In this document: piece by piece, positions 1 to 11,571 of the stretch | How positions within the stretch are numbered: the first letter of the stretch is position 1 | Layout: each line of letters starts with the position of its first letter | Assembly (NCBI GenBank): GCA_902600225.1 | Contig: CACKIH010000001.1 | Location: forward strand, 1 to 64,000 | DNA: 64,000 bases | DNA from: an uncultured Alphaproteobacteria bacterium | GTDB taxonomy: Bacteria > Pseudomonadota > Alphaproteobacteria > HIMB59 > GCA-002718135 | Direction of reading: 5' to 3' | Translations under genes and position numbers: made by a program | Notes under the pieces: model-generated | What the model saw: only the letters and a program-made list of their open reading frames with translations | Database searches by the model: none | Told to the model about the DNA's origin: nothing

Positions 1-521
1 CAATATAAATCTTCAAATCTTTGGAAGAAGCTAATATTAATTATCTCTTTTTCTTTAACACCCCAAATATTTTTTTTATCTATCCAACCTCTGTAATTTC
101 CAAAAGACACTAAGCACCAATCAATTTTACATTTTTCTAAAAAAACAATATTTCCCCTTCCTATTTCCCCAATAACATTACCCTTTAAAGTGTTTAATAA
201 TTTTATAGTTTTATTATCATTTGATAAAACAATGCCGGTTCTAGTACCGGATATTAAACTTTTATGAATCCATCCAAAATTTTTCTGAAAATCTTCTACT
301 TTTCTCCAATCCTTATACTCTTCTAATACTTTTAAGGGGTAATTTTTTTTTATGTATTTAATTTCAATAGGATAATTCTTACTTGGACCAACACGAATAT
401 TTGCATCATTAGATTTTAAAGATATGTATCTTGGAATTTCTAGACCAGTTTCTTCACCAATTTCTGCATTACATATTTGGGAAAAAATAATTATTGAAAT
501 AAATGCGATTATGATTTGCAT
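1..521 (-). CDS. SH3-domain (SH3b-like) exported protein, truncated at window edge
   Basis: Manual reverse translation from the ATG at 521: MQIIIAFISIIIFSQICNAEIGEETGLEIPRYISLKSNDANIRVGPSKNYPIEIKYI...; signal peptide plus 'NIRVGPSKNYP' SH3b motif; frame stays open to base 1. Absent from the ORF track because it runs off the edge. Confidence 0.75.
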   Translation of the reverse strand, partial: MQIIIAFISIIIFSQICNAEIGEETGLEIPRYISLKSNDANIRVGPSKNYPIEIKYIKKNYPLKVLEEYKDWRKVEDFQKNFGWIHKSLISGTRTGIVLSNDNKTIKLLNTLKGNVIGEIGRGNIVFLEKCKIDWCLVSFGNYRGWIDKKNIWGVKEKEIINISFFQRFEDLY

Positions 522-575
522 GCTAATAATTTTATAAAGTAGCATACGATTTGTATAAAGTGTATAATATTATAA

Positions 576-652
576 GCGCCTGTAGCTCAATTGGATAGAG
601 CGTATGACTACGGATCATAAGGTTAGGAGTTCGACTCTTCTCAGGCGCGCCA
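576..652 (+). tRNA. tRNA-Arg (anticodon ACG), CCA encoded
   Basis: 7-bp acceptor stem gcgcctg/caggcgc, anticodon arm tatga-ctACGga-tcata, TpsiC arm gttcgac, discriminator g followed by encoded CCA. Confidence 0.93.
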
Positions 653-710
653 AAAATAAAAAAGGTTATTATATGAATTTGTCAAAATCTGTATTAATTA
701 AAATAATAAA

Positions 711-1733
711 ATGATAGTTGATATAAACTCCACAAAAATAAAAAGTGATAAACGCTTAACAAATTTATTTGTTAACGCAAATTTTAATAATCTATCAATT
801 AACTGCAATATACTTAAAGGTAATTTTTATTCTGATTCATTTTATTATTTTCCTATTACTGAGAATAATAAAACATTTTCATCATTATTTACTAGAGATA
901 TTAATAATACTTCTCATTTTTATTCCCAAAAATTTTTTAATAGTTTTAAAGAAAATAAAAAATCATTAAAAAATTTTAAAGACATTTATATTCTTGGATC
1001 AAATGCAGGTAATAATTATTACTCAAATTTAATACAATTTCTTCCAAGAATTTTCTTTAATAAAAAAACAAATCTGAAATTAGCAATTCATAGAAACTCA
1101 TCAAATAAATACAGAAATTTCATTGAAAGTATTTTAAGATCTTTAAATGTCGAATTCACTTTTGTTTTTCTAGATGATGATTTTTATTACTTTACAGATT
1201 CAGAGTTTCCTCAGTTTTTAAATATTAATGATTCTATTGAAATACTAAAAAATTTTTTAAATCCAAAGACAAATGCTGAATTAAGTAAAAAAATATATGT
1301 TACCAGAGAAGATTCTAATTATAGAAAAATTATCAATGAAGGTGACGTTGTAACACTTTTAATTCAAAAAGGTTATAGAGTTATTAATCCTCAATTATAT
1401 GAAATAGAAGAGCAGATAGAAATTTTTTCAAATGCTGAAAAGATAATTGCTCCTCATGGTTCCAATTTAGCAAATATTATTTTTTGTAAACCAGGAACAG
1501 AAATATTTGAGATAAGTCCGTCTTTTAATGACAATGAAAAAACACTTGAAGAAAGATATTTCAACTTAGCTTTGATGAATGGTCTTAAGCATAGTAAAAT
1601 AACTGCCGATACAGTTGATGTTGAAAATCATTCTCCTCTAGCAAAAAAATATATACAAACCAATATTCTATCTGAAAGTAATTATTATAAAAATCTAATT
1701 GTTAAAATTCAGAACCTCAGTGAAGTAATTTAA
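711..1733 (+). CDS. Glycosyltransferase family 61-like protein (DUF563)
   Basis: 'IYVTREDSNYRKIINE...VINPQLYEIEEQIEIFSNAEKIIAPHGSNLANIIFCKPGTEIFEI' matches the GT61 C-terminal signature. Confidence 0.8.
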   Translation: MIVDINSTKIKSDKRLTNLFVNANFNNLSINCNILKGNFYSDSFYYFPITENNKTFSSLFTRDINNTSHFYSQKFFNSFKENKKSLKNFKDIYILGSNAGNNYYSNLIQFLPRIFFNKKTNLKLAIHRNSSNKYRNFIESILRSLNVEFTFVFLDDDFYYFTDSEFPQFLNINDSIEILKNFLNPKTNAELSKKIYVTREDSNYRKIINEGDVVTLLIQKGYRVINPQLYEIEEQIEIFSNAEKIIAPHGSNLANIIFCKPGTEIFEISPSFNDNEKTLEERYFNLALMNGLKHSKITADTVDVENHSPLAKKYIQTNILSESNYYKNLIVKIQNLSEVI

Positions 1734-1734
1734 T

Positions 1735-2757
1735 TTAACAATCATTTAAATAAATTGGGATTACAACGTTGATATTGATTTTTAAACTACTACAAATTTT
1801 TTTAATAGAATATTTATTTCTAGCTTGACCTCTATAGTTATCCAATATGTTTCCAAGGAACGAATTAACAACTTTGTTTTCGTAAATTTTATAATCATCA
1901 AATTCATTTTCTTTAATGATTAATTCTATAAGTGTTTCATAATTCAAAATATCATCAATCAAAAAATTATTTTTCGCTTGATTGCTATTATAGATTAAAG
2001 CTCCAATTTCATTTTTTATATTAGAAATTTCAATTTTTCGACTTTTAGAAACTTTTGAAATAAAGTCATTATAAACATCATCAACAATATATTGTAAGTG
2101 TTCAATTTCTTCAGTTTTAGGCTGCCTATATGGGTTAAACAAATCCTTTCCTACTCCAGCGTTCTGGTTAAATACTTCTATACCATCTTTAGTTTCAATT
2201 GATCTACCAAAGACTCCAGAAGATAAGCTTAATGGTGTATTATAATAAAACCAACTTGGACCGCTTACCCCAATACTACCTATAATTGATCCATATGATG
2301 CAAATATTTTATCACCTGTAGTTGCAACCCAATATCCACCAGAAGCTAAAATTTCTTTTGTAAAAAAATATACTTTAGTATTAGTGCTTTCTTTAAATTT
2401 GTAAATAATTTGCTCCAACTCGGCCGTAGCACTAACAGATCCACCAGGAGTATTAATATTTATAATTAGCGTATTAACTTTTAGCTGTTTTAACTCTTCC
2501 AAATAAGATTTTACCTCAGCAGGGTTTATATAATCATAAAGATTATTTCCAAAAACATTACTGTTGTTATTAAAAATTGGCCCATTCAAATTGATTTTTG
2601 CGATGATATTATTGGAACTTTCAATGCCATCGGTCATTACAAAATGTTTTTTTTGCAAATCATTAGAAAAATGTAGCAAAATGTTAATTATGATTAAAAA
2701 AATTAATACTGCACTTAAAAAACCTAGAGTTCTTAAAAAAACACTTAAAAATACCAT
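1735..2757 (-). CDS. sppA: S49-family signal peptide peptidase (SppA-like)
   Basis: N-terminal TM helix; 'INTPGGSV' and 'ASGGYWVATTGDKIFASYGSIIGSIGV' S49 motifs. Confidence 0.88.
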   Translation of the reverse strand: MVFLSVFLRTLGFLSAVLIFLIIINILLHFSNDLQKKHFVMTDGIESSNNIIAKINLNGPIFNNNSNVFGNNLYDYINPAEVKSYLEELKQLKVNTLIININTPGGSVSATAELEQIIYKFKESTNTKVYFFTKEILASGGYWVATTGDKIFASYGSIIGSIGVSGPSWFYYNTPLSLSSGVFGRSIETKDGIEVFNQNAGVGKDLFNPYRQPKTEEIEHLQYIVDDVYNDFISKVSKSRKIEISNIKNEIGALIYNSNQAKNNFLIDDILNYETLIELIIKENEFDDYKIYENKVVNSFLGNILDNYRGQARNKYSIKKICSSLKININVVIPIYLNDC

Positions 2758-2839
2758 TTATTTCAAAATATCATAACTTTGGCTAATTCGAATTTTTTTT
2801 TGTTTTCTTCTTGAATAGACTTTAATAATGCTTAAATAA

Positions 2840-2866
2840 CTAGCACTCTCTTATTGAGAGTGCTAA
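2840..2866 (+). promoter_or_regulatory. CIRCE operator (HrcA binding site) upstream of groESL
   Basis: ctagcactc-N9-gagtgctaa, one mismatch from TTAGCACTC-N9-GAGTGCTAA, 42 bp before the groES ATG. Confidence 0.93.
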
Positions 2867-2908
2867 TAAAAAATGTTTTAATTTCAATTAGTTAACAAAA
2901 GAGGAAAT

Positions 2909-3214
2909 ATGAATTTTAGACCTTTACATGATAGAGTTTTAGTCAAAAGAGTGGACTCTGATCAAAAAACAGCAGGGGGAATAATTATCCCTGATACTGC
3001 TCAAGAAAAACCAATGGAAGGTGAAGTATTAGAAGTTGGTTCTGGAGCAAGAGATGAAACAGGAAAACTAGTACCTTTGGATGTCAAAAAAGGAGATAAA
3101 ATACTTTTTGGAAAATGGTCTGGTACTGAAGTAAAAATGAATGGTGATGACTTTCTTATAATGAAAGAGTCTGACATCATGGGAATTATAACTTCAGGTA
3201 AGAAAAAGAAATAG
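2909..3214 (+). CDS. groES: Co-chaperonin GroES
   Basis: [35 protein letters not shown]...; adjacent to groEL. Confidence 0.98.
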   Translation: MNFRPLHDRVLVKRVDSDQKTAGGIIIPDTAQEKPMEGEVLEVGSGARDETGKLVPLDVKKGDKILFGKWSGTEVKMNGDDFLIMKESDIMGIITSGKKKK

Positions 3215-4903
<1,689 letters not shown>

Positions 4904-4924
4904 TTATAAAAATTTATTTTTAAA

Positions 4925-4957
4925 GAAAGGGGCAAATTTATTTGCCCTTTTTTTTTA
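4925..4957 (+). terminator. Rho-independent terminator after groEL
   Basis: gaaaggggcaaa-ttta-tttgccctttttttttt: hairpin followed by U-tract. Confidence 0.85.
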
Positions 4958-5491
4958 GATTAAACGATCAATCTGATTAGTAATTTTTGAACTGTCTGGC
5001 TTTGTCATAGAAGACCAAGATTTAATAAGCTGTCCATTTCTATCAAATAAATATTTGTAAAAATTCCACTTTGGTTTTTCGTTATACTCTTCCTCAATCC
5101 ATGCATAAATTGGATGAGCATTGCTTCCTTTCACATTCATTGGTGAAGAGGTAACAAAACCTACCCCATAATTAACTAAACAAATTTGTTTAATATCCTC
5201 GGTGTCTAAGTACTCTTGATTGAAGGAATTGCTTGTTGTAGCTATTATTGTTAAATCGCTATTTTTATAGTTCAAAAATAAATTTTGGAGGTCAGCATAC
5301 TGAGGTGTGAAACCACACCTAGAAGCTGTATTCACTATTAAAATTGGCTTACCGTCAAACTTCTGTAAATTTACTTGATTACCGTCTATGTCTTCAAATG
5401 AAAAATCGTATAAATTCACTGTCTCATTAGCTAATAATGTATTCTTTAAGTTAAGCATAATCAAAAAAACAAGTAAAAATTTAAATTTCAT
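4955..5491 (-). CDS. Glutathione peroxidase family protein
   Basis: NTASRCGFTPQYADLQNL (Cys version of the GPx active site), WNFYKYLFDRNG. Confidence 0.92.
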   Translation of the reverse strand: MKFKFLLVFLIMLNLKNTLLANETVNLYDFSFEDIDGNQVNLQKFDGKPILIVNTASRCGFTPQYADLQNLFLNYKNSDLTIIATTSNSFNQEYLDTEDIKQICLVNYGVGFVTSSPMNVKGSNAHPIYAWIEEEYNEKPKWNFYKYLFDRNGQLIKSWSSMTKPDSSKITNQIDRLI

Positions 5492-5517
5492 GTTAGTGAG
5501 TAATAAATATATCGCTT

Positions 5518-6654
5518 ATGGAAACATTCAATAGCTTTACCTACCTTTTTTTAGATGTTTGGAATAATGGTGTTTTTGGCATAAATGCTACAGATATCAT
5601 AGTAAGCCTTGTAATTTTCCTTCTTTTTTATTTACTTAGAAGACTTATAGCTAGATTTATTCTTAATCGATTATCAAGAATTGTTTCAAAAACTTCCAAT
5701 CAAATTGATGATGCTGTAATTGAAGTGCTTGATGGGCCATTAAAATTTCTCCCTGTCGTTTTAGGTTTTTTTATAGCTTCTTCATATTTAGATGTTTCTG
5801 ATAACAACCAAGATTTTTTAGATTTACTAAACAGATCATTAATTACAATTTTTATATTCTGGCTACTGCATCAATTGATTATACCTTTTTCATTTGTAAT
5901 AAAAAATTTTGAGTCAAAAATTTCAAAACCTTTAGTTGATTGGACGCTTAAAGGTTTGAAGATTCTTGTTATTGTTCTCGGAGCAGTAGCAATTTTAGAA
6001 TTGTGGGGCATAAGAGTGGGACCAGTAATTGCGGGATTAGGTTTATTTGGTGTAGCAGTTGCACTGGGTGCTCAAGATTTATTTAAAAATTTAATTAGTG
6101 GTATCATGATACTAATGGAAAAGAGGTTTACAGTTGGTGATGTTATATTAGTTTCAGGTGAAGTAGAGGGAGTTGTTGAACAAATTGGATTTAGATCAAC
6201 CCTTGTTAGAAGATTTGATTCAACTCCAGTAATGGTTCCAAATTATAAATTTGCAGAGCAGTCTGTAACTAATTACACAAGAAGACATCATAGACGTATA
6301 AGATGGCTAATTGGATTAGAATATAGAACTAGTATTGATCAATTAAAAAATATCAGAGACGAGATAAATAATCTAATTGAAAAAGATGATAACTTTGCAA
6401 AAAATCAAAATGCAAGTTTCTACGTTAGAATAGATAGTTTTTCTGATAGTTCTATAGATATGCTAGTACAAACATTTACTGTTACGAATGAATGGGCAGA
6501 ATTTTTAAAAATAAAAGAAAACCTTGCTGTCAAAATAATAGAAATAGTTGAAAATAATGAAGCTGGTTTTGCTTTTCCGAGTCAATCACTTTATGTTGAA
6601 AAATTATCAGATGAAAAAACAGAAATTTTTAACCCCCAATCTACTAAGAAATAA
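5518..6654 (+). CDS. MscS-family mechanosensitive channel
   Basis: AGLGLFGVAVALGAQDLFKNLISGIMILMEKRFTVGDVI signature and TM segments. Confidence 0.93.
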   Translation: METFNSFTYLFLDVWNNGVFGINATDIIVSLVIFLLFYLLRRLIARFILNRLSRIVSKTSNQIDDAVIEVLDGPLKFLPVVLGFFIASSYLDVSDNNQDFLDLLNRSLITIFIFWLLHQLIIPFSFVIKNFESKISKPLVDWTLKGLKILVIVLGAVAILELWGIRVGPVIAGLGLFGVAVALGAQDLFKNLISGIMILMEKRFTVGDVILVSGEVEGVVEQIGFRSTLVRRFDSTPVMVPNYKFAEQSVTNYTRRHHRRIRWLIGLEYRTSIDQLKNIRDEINNLIEKDDNFAKNQNASFYVRIDSFSDSSIDMLVQTFTVTNEWAEFLKIKENLAVKIIEIVENNEAGFAFPSQSLYVEKLSDEKTEIFNPQSTKK

Positions 6655-7658
6655 TGAATGAAAATAATCGCGTAATTTCTGGCTCTCTTTTTATATTGGC
6701 CAGTATCGCTGTTGCATTCATTTTAAATTTCTCTCAACCTATAATGGTTCCATTTGTTTTAGCACTTCTTTTAAGGATATTAATTGATCCAATAATTGAT
6801 TTTCAGACTATAAATCTTCGAGTACATAGATTTATTGCAGTTTTTATTAGTATCTGTTTAATTGTTCTTTTATTCTCAATTATAGTTCCATTTATTGTTT
6901 CTTCTGTAGCTACATTCTTGGAGTCTGCAGATGACTATAATCAAAAAGTAATAATTTTGATTGAGGCAGTCATAATACAACTTCAACAATTTGAAATTGA
7001 TATTGATAGAGAAACAATTAGAAATACAATTGCAGAGTTACCCATTACTAATTGGGCTGGTACTATATTAAGTAACAGTGCGAATTTTATTTCAAAGTTT
7101 CTCCTAGTTGTAATAATCACACTTTTTTTATTACTTGGCACTCCTCCTAAGAATACCTCTGATGAGTGGAACGACATTATTAGATTAGTAAAAAAATATA
7201 TTTTTACAAAATTTTTAACATCAGCTTTTACAGGTATTGCTGCAGGATTAATTTATTGGTTTTTAGGTTTAGAATTAGCCTTTATTTTTGGTAGCTTAAC
7301 ATTTATTTTAAATTTTATTCCAGTTATTGGTTCTGTAATTGCTGTTTTACTTCCACTACCAATTGCTTTCCTTCAATATAACGACCCAACACTAGTTGTA
7401 TTAATAATAATTTTGCCTACGATTATTCATCAAATAGTAGGAAATTTTGTAGAACCTAAAATATTTGGTGAGAGTTTTGGATTACATCCAATTACGATTA
7501 TTTTATCCTTAATTTTCTGGGGAATGATTTGGGGGTTTATTGGAGTTCTTCTTGCAGCACCTTTAACTGCAATTATCAGAATTACATTTGAAAGATTTGA
7601 AACAACCAAACAAATTGCAAGATTATTAGAAGGTAAGATTCATATTAAAGAAAATTAA
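6654..7658 (+). CDS. AI-2E family transporter (PerM/YdiK-like)
   Basis: Multi-TM; 'LNFIPVIGSVIAVLLPLPIAFLQ' and 'VEPKIFGESFGLHPITIILSLIFWGMIWGFIGVLLAAPLTA'. Confidence 0.93.
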   Translation: MNENNRVISGSLFILASIAVAFILNFSQPIMVPFVLALLLRILIDPIIDFQTINLRVHRFIAVFISICLIVLLFSIIVPFIVSSVATFLESADDYNQKVIILIEAVIIQLQQFEIDIDRETIRNTIAELPITNWAGTILSNSANFISKFLLVVIITLFLLLGTPPKNTSDEWNDIIRLVKKYIFTKFLTSAFTGIAAGLIYWFLGLELAFIFGSLTFILNFIPVIGSVIAVLLPLPIAFLQYNDPTLVVLIIILPTIIHQIVGNFVEPKIFGESFGLHPITIILSLIFWGMIWGFIGVLLAAPLTAIIRITFERFETTKQIARLLEGKIHIKEN

Positions 7659-8140
7659 CTTAATATTTTTTTACATATATCATAACTAAATCCAGCTCTT
7701 GCCATTTTTGCTAATTTTTTTTCATAGCTTTCATTTTTTTCTAACAACTTCTTTTTCTTAGCAAATATTCTTGCTGACTCTAACTCCCAATTTTCATTAT
7801 CTTGTTTCATTAAGTTTAAATTTTTTTGAATTTGAGATTTATTTACTCCTTTTTTTATCAAGTAATTGAAAATAAAATTCGCAGATTTTCCAGAATTTGA
7901 TAAAGATAGAATTTTTGTTGAGCTATATCTATCGTCATCAATAAATTTATTTTTTTCTAATTTTAAAATTATACTTTCAATAATATCTATAAGTTTTTTT
8001 TTCTCAAAATTTGTTACATTTAATCTTAAAATTTTTCTTTTAAGTATATTGACTAAATTATTCTTTGAGGAATCGTATTTACTTAAGTAATCAACTGCGT
8101 ATTTTAAGAGTTTTTTTTCGTCCACTAAATTAATATACAA
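7655..8140 (-). CDS. recX: RecX-family regulatory protein
   Basis: 'KNKFIDDDRYSSTKI...YLIKKGVNKSQIQKNL...KMARAGFSYDICKKIL' three-helix RecX repeats; short and divergent. Confidence 0.78.
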   Translation of the reverse strand: MYINLVDEKKLLKYAVDYLSKYDSSKNNLVNILKRKILRLNVTNFEKKKLIDIIESIILKLEKNKFIDDDRYSSTKILSLSNSGKSANFIFNYLIKKGVNKSQIQKNLNLMKQDNENWELESARIFAKKKKLLEKNESYEKKLAKMARAGFSYDICKKILS

Positions 8141-8173
8141 ATAATTTAAATATATTAAAAGAAAACTCCTAAT

Positions 8174-8944
8174 ATGATTTACTATAATTATCTTTGTTTT
8201 CTTACATTAGTAAAAAAAGAAGTGTTTAGGTTCTTAAAAGTTGGAATACAAACTGTGATTGGACCAGCCATTAGCTCTTTATTGTTTCTAGCTGTTTTTA
8301 GTCTAGCTCTTGGTAGATCCGTTAATTCAATAAATGGTATTGATCTTCCTTATTTTATTGCACCTGGTTTGATAATGATGACTATGCTTCAAAATTCTTT
8401 TGCCAATTCCGCATCAAGTATCGGTCAATCAAAATTTCAAGGTAATATTGTAGACATATTAATGGCCCCATTAAACAATGTTGAATTAGCATTAGGATTT
8501 ATAATTGGCTCAGTTTGCAGGGGTGTTGTGTGCGGTATAGTAACAACTTTAGGAGTTATGATATTTGTACCTCTTCAGGTTCATTCTTATACGGCACTAT
8601 TATTTTTCACATTAATGGGGTGCACAATGATGGGAACTTTGGGTACAATTGTTGGCATTTGGGCGGACAAATGGGATCAACAACAAGGTATAACTAACTT
8701 TATTGTTTTACCTCTTACTTTTTTATCAGGAACATTCTATTCAATTTCAAGACTTCCTGATTTTTGGCAGACAGTTTCTTCATTTAATCCATTCTTTTAC
8801 AATATTGATGGCTTCAGATATGCTTTTACGGGTATTTCTGATAGCTCGTTAATTCATGGCTCAATATTCTTAATAATTATTAATATTATATTAATTTTAA
8901 TATGCTATTTTATGTTTCTCAAAGGATATAAAATTAAATTTTAA
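8174..8944 (+). CDS. ABC-2 type transporter permease
   Basis: KVGIQTVIGPAISSLLFLAVFSLALG..., 'FIVLPLTFLSGTFYSISRLPDFWQTVSSFNPFFYNIDGFRY'. Confidence 0.92.
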   Translation: MIYYNYLCFLTLVKKEVFRFLKVGIQTVIGPAISSLLFLAVFSLALGRSVNSINGIDLPYFIAPGLIMMTMLQNSFANSASSIGQSKFQGNIVDILMAPLNNVELALGFIIGSVCRGVVCGIVTTLGVMIFVPLQVHSYTALLFFTLMGCTMMGTLGTIVGIWADKWDQQQGITNFIVLPLTFLSGTFYSISRLPDFWQTVSSFNPFFYNIDGFRYAFTGISDSSLIHGSIFLIIINIILILICYFMFLKGYKIKF

Positions 8945-8946
8945 AT

Positions 8947-10125
8947 ATGGTTAACAAACCCCTATCAAATGTTATGCCAACTTATGGCAATAAAACTCTT
9001 GAATTTGTAAAAGGAAAAGGATGTTATTTATACACTAGTCAAAATAAAAAATATTTAGATTTTGCAAGTGGAATAGCTGTAAACTCTCTTGGTCATTGTC
9101 ATCCTAAGCTGATAGGGGCACTTAATAAACAATCAAAACAACTTTGGCATATTTCAAATCTATATTTAATAAAAAAACAGGAGCAATTTGCGAGATTACT
9201 TTGTAAAAAATCTTTTGCAGATAAAGTTTTTTTTACTAATTCTGGAACTGAATCTATTGAATGTGGAATTAAAATAATTAGAAGTTATCATTCATACCAT
9301 AATACAAAGAAAACAGAGATTATTACTTTTGATGGAGCTTTTCATGGTAGAACTTACGGCGCACTTTCTGCGCAAAAAAATAAAAAATATTCTCATGGTT
9401 TTGGGCCTCTTTTGAAAGGATTTAAACAAATTAAATTCAATGATGAAAAAAAATTAAAACTAGCAATAAATAAAAAAACTGCAGGTATTATTATCGAGCC
9501 AATTCAGGGAGAAGGAGGTATTCGTCCTGCCAATTTAAGTTTTTTAAAATTGTTAAGGAAAATTTGTAATGAAAATGGTATTTTACTATTTTTTGATGAA
9601 GTACAATGTGGTTTTGGTAGATCTGGTAAATTATTCTCTCATGAATGGGCAAAAATAAAACCTGATATCATGTCTGTTGCAAAAGGTATAGGATCTGGTT
9701 TTCCGCTTGGAGCTTGTATGTCAACAAACAAAGCATGTGTTGCTATGACTAAGGGAAGTCATGGATCAACCTATGGTGGCAATCCGTTAGCTATGAGTGT
9801 AGGTTTAGAAGTTTTAAAAGTTGTTTCTAATAAAACATTTCTTTCAAAGATTGATAAAAAAGCTAGATATTTTTGGAAAAATTTAAAAGGATTGGAGAAT
9901 ACATCTAATATTATTTCAGAGGTTAGGGGTGCAGGATTTTTATTGGGTATCAAAACAAATATTAGCAATATAGATTTTTCTGAACAACTTAAAAAAAATA
10001 AATTACTAAATGTACCTGCTGCAGATAATACAGTAAGATTAGCACCACCACTTATTGTATCTTATAAAGAGATTGATAAATCAATTTCAATAATTAAAAA
10101 AAGTATGAAAGAATTATCTAAATGA
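8947..10125 (+). CDS. argD: Acetylornithine aminotransferase
   Basis: Class III PLP aminotransferase motifs (FFDEVQCGFGRSGKLFSHEWAKIKPDIMSVAKGIGSGFPLGA); abuts argF. Confidence 0.92.
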   Translation: MVNKPLSNVMPTYGNKTLEFVKGKGCYLYTSQNKKYLDFASGIAVNSLGHCHPKLIGALNKQSKQLWHISNLYLIKKQEQFARLLCKKSFADKVFFTNSGTESIECGIKIIRSYHSYHNTKKTEIITFDGAFHGRTYGALSAQKNKKYSHGFGPLLKGFKQIKFNDEKKLKLAINKKTAGIIIEPIQGEGGIRPANLSFLKLLRKICNENGILLFFDEVQCGFGRSGKLFSHEWAKIKPDIMSVAKGIGSGFPLGACMSTNKACVAMTKGSHGSTYGGNPLAMSVGLEVLKVVSNKTFLSKIDKKARYFWKNLKGLENTSNIISEVRGAGFLLGIKTNISNIDFSEQLKKNKLLNVPAADNTVRLAPPLIVSYKEIDKSISIIKKSMKELSK

Positions 10126-11015
10126 AACATTTTATTGATATTAACAATTTTAAAAAAACAGAAATTGATGAAATAATTGCACTTGCAAAAAAAATAAAAA
10201 AAAATCCAAAAAAATATTCTTCATCTTGTAAAAATAAAACTCTTGGTTTAATTTTTGAAAAGCAATCATTAAGAACTAGACTAAGTTTTAATGTAGGAAT
10301 GCAAAAATTAGGTGGTTCTGTTTTAGAACTGCAAGGTAAAGATATTGGCTTTGATAATAAAAGAGAAAAGGCTGAAGATGTTCTTAATGTATTAAGTCAA
10401 TATATTGATTTTTTAATGATAAGAAATGATAATCACAAACAAATAGTAAATTTAAGTAAAGAAAATATTCTTCCAATTATAAACGGTTTAACTGAGTATA
10501 GTCATCCGTGTCAAATACTTGGTGATTTTTTAACCTTGCAAGAGAATTTTAAAAACTACAAAAATTTAATTATTGTTTGGATAGGTGATTACAATAATGT
10601 TTTACGTTCACTAATACATCTACAAAATATTTATAAATTTAAACTTAATATTGTTGTGCCACATCAAATTTTTAAACATCATAAAAGTGAATTTCTAAAA
10701 TTTAAAAATAAAAATTTAAAACATTTAGTTGACCCTATTGAAGGTGCAAAAAAATCAAATTGTATAATGACTGATGTTTGGGTTTCAATGGGTGAAAAAA
10801 ACAATAAAATAAAATATTTTAAAAATTTTACTGTTAATAAAAAAATTATGAGTATTGCATCAAATAACGCAATTTTTATGCATTGTTTACCAGCAAAAAG
10901 AGGGAAGGAAGTAACTTCAGATGTTTTGGATGGTAAAAATTCTGTTGTATTACAACAAGCAAAAAATAGAATGTATATTCAACAAGCGATATTACTTTAT
11001 GTACTTAAAAAATAG
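10122..11015 (+). CDS. argF: Ornithine carbamoyltransferase
   Basis: SLRTRLSFNVGMQKLGG (variant of the STRTR carbamoyl-P motif), HPCQILGDFLT, HCLPAKRG. Confidence 0.95.
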   Translation: MKHFIDINNFKKTEIDEIIALAKKIKKNPKKYSSSCKNKTLGLIFEKQSLRTRLSFNVGMQKLGGSVLELQGKDIGFDNKREKAEDVLNVLSQYIDFLMIRNDNHKQIVNLSKENILPIINGLTEYSHPCQILGDFLTLQENFKNYKNLIIVWIGDYNNVLRSLIHLQNIYKFKLNIVVPHQIFKHHKSEFLKFKNKNLKHLVDPIEGAKKSNCIMTDVWVSMGEKNNKIKYFKNFTVNKKIMSIASNNAIFMHCLPAKRGKEVTSDVLDGKNSVVLQQAKNRMYIQQAILLYVLKK

Positions 11016-11571
11016 TTTTATTTTAATTTTGTTTATCATACTATCTTGTCAGCCAGTTGAGATATTAAAACCAGTTGAAATTGATACTGCTAGATTCGAA
11101 AGAATATCAATAAATGCAGAAAAAATTGAAGTTAATAAAAAATACAATTCAGTATTTTCCAAATCTAATATTGAAGATCAAATACAAAAATCTCCAGTTA
11201 ATTTAATGGCTGAGTGGAATAGTCAAAACATTCTTAAACTTGGAAATGAAAACAAGTTAGTAATAAACATTTTAGATGCATCTATTAAAAAAACTGAAAT
11301 AATGAATGTTGGTGCAAAAAAATATGAGGAAAGAACAATATTTAATTACGAACTATTTTATTTAGTTGAATATGAACTTTACGATAGTAGTGGTTTTTTA
11401 ATAGCTAATACAACAGTAGAGACTTCAAGATCTACAACTTCTCAAAAATATATTTCTTTAAATGAAACTGAAATAATTATTAATGATTTATTAATTTTAG
11501 CAATGAGAGATTATATAAATGAAACAAAAAACCAATTATCTATTTATATGGGAGATTATTTAAGTTTTTAA
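10999..11571 (+). CDS. Putative lipoprotein, unknown function
   Basis: Start chosen inside the listed ORF (10921): MYLKNSFILILFIILSCQPVEILKP is a lipobox-type signal peptide; overlaps the argF 3' end by 17 bp. Confidence 0.65.
   Translation: MYLKNSFILILFIILSCQPVEILKPVEIDTARFERISINAEKIEVNKKYNSVFSKSNIEDQIQKSPVNLMAEWNSQNILKLGNENKLVINILDASIKKTEIMNVGAKKYEERTIFNYELFYLVEYELYDSSGFLIANTTVETSRSTTSQKYISLNETEIIINDLLILAMRDYINETKNQLSIYMGDYLSF

Noticed and set aside
769-969. Out-of-frame + ORF inside the GT61 gene
   Set aside because: I/L/F-rich translation typical of AT-rich shadow frames.
8515-8697. Out-of-frame + ORF inside the ABC-2 permease
   Set aside because: Short shadow ORF within a well-supported CDS.
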